Shown: positions 63,630 to 64,000 of the stretch, one piece after another | How positions within the stretch are numbered: position 1 is the first letter of the stretch | How the letters are laid out: every line of letters begins with the position of its first letter | DNA from: Agrococcus sp. Marseille-Q4369 | Lineage (GTDB): Bacteria > Actinomycetota > Actinomycetes > Actinomycetales > Microbacteriaceae | Length of the DNA: 64,000 nt | Reading direction: 5' to 3' | Assembly: GCF_018308945.1 (NCBI RefSeq) | Contig: NZ_CP070501.1 | Span: 1,178,001 to 1,242,000, forward strand | The notes under the pieces: model-generated | Database searches by the model: none | What the model was told of the DNA's origin: nothing | Seen by the model: only the letters and a program-made list of their open reading frames with translations | Position numbers and translations under genes: made by a program

Positions 63630-64000
63630 ATGGCGTCTGTGACGTTCGACAAGGCCACCCGGGTCTACCCCGGCGGCAACCGCCCCGCGGTCGACGCGAT
63701 CGACCTCGAGATCGGCGACGGGGAGTTCCTCGTGCTGGTCGGCCCCTCCGGCTGCGGCAAGTCCACGACCCTCCGCATGCTCGCGGGCCTCGAAGAGGTC
63801 AACGACGGCCGCATCCTGATCGGCGACCGCGAGGTCACCGACATGCCGCCGAAGGACCGCGACATCGCGATGGTGTTCCAGAACTACGCGCTCTACCCGC
63901 ACATGACGGTCGCCGAGAACATGGGCTTCGCGCTCAAGATCGCCGGCGTCGCCAAGGAGGAGCGCGCGAAGCGCGTCGAGGAGGCGGCGAAGCTGCTCGA
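63630..64000 (+). CDS. Sugar ABC transporter ATPase (MsiK/UgpC type), 5' part
   Basis: The first 123 codons are in the window. [20 protein letters not shown], Walker [19 protein letters not shown] (about 37-54), [20 protein letters not shown]: the signature of the multi-substrate carbohydrate-importer ATPase. ATG 63630 follows AAAGGGAG. Runs off the right edge. Confidence 0.95.
   Translation, partial: MASVTFDKATRVYPGGNRPAVDAIDLEIGDGEFLVLVGPSGCGKSTTLRMLAGLEEVNDGRILIGDREVTDMPPKDRDIAMVFQNYALYPHMTVAENMGFALKIAGVAKEERAKRVEEAAKLL

Overview
The window looks like chromosome of a high-GC actinobacterium, most probably of the family Microbacteriaceae (Agrococcus or a close genus is a guess). Supporting signs are the very GC-rich codon use, frequent GTG/TTG starts, many apparently leaderless genes with a TANNNT box 6-8 bases before the start codon, and lineage-typical genes: an IdeR/DtxR regulator divergent from serC, DUF3027 beside a cold-shock protein, an XPB-type helicase with its partner, DUF3263 plus LytR_C, FmdB plus mscL, and a lone groEL behind CIRCE elements.

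Layout. 1-21.4 kb is mainly core genome: the start of a BlaI-type repressor divergent from cydAB (bd oxidase) with three 21-bp-phased dyads between them; small conserved proteins; tRNA-Ala(CGC); a VapBC-like toxin-antitoxin pair; a frameshifted LLM/FAD fusion oxidoreductase; 5-formyl-THF cyclo-ligase, FmdB and mscL; a large helicase-like protein with a degenerate P-loop; a secreted M23 peptidase; a MacB/FtsX-like ABC exporter; and a FemX-like peptidoglycan enzyme.

21.8-44.6 kb is an accessory copper-handling island. It starts at a broken copy of the femX 5' end and finishes at tRNA-Arg(CCT). It carries csoR-copB, a His-rich YHS protein, copA, a secreted metal-associated protein and copZ, divergent from an FAD reductase across a CsoR-type operator. 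Then follow two inverted copies of a DUF305 + beta-propeller lipoprotein module, a Cys-rich four-helix copper-storage protein, a second M23 peptidase, a thioredoxin-fold 2Fe-2S protein, a DUF6153 protein, and a TlpA-CcdA-Ccs1-CcsB system II cytochrome c maturation operon. It is scarred by decay: a peptide-type ABC ATPase fused by deletion to the tail of an MFS transporter, a ferredoxin remnant, and an IS481 remnant that lost its catalytic core and was then hit by an intact-looking IS3-family element.

44.6-64 kb returns to core genes: two NlpC/P60-type secreted proteins, IdeR-like regulator/serC, DUF3027/CSD, XPB helicase pair, a PhoP-like two-component system, an orphan WXG100 protein, groEL, LytR_C/DUF3263, msrB, acetyltransferases, a DMT-type transporter, tRNA-Thr(TGT), two extracytoplasmic DsbA-like proteins and the start of a MsiK/UgpC-type ATPase.

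Regulatory threads: direct repeats of the form GTTAC-N6-GTTAC (11-bp period, resembling MtrA-type sites) precede all four cell-wall hydrolase-like genes, tying the island's M23 gene to the host wall-remodelling regulon. CsoR-type palindromes precede both the copZ/reductase pair and the broken ABC gene. Domain names come from reading the protein sequences and were not checked by database search.
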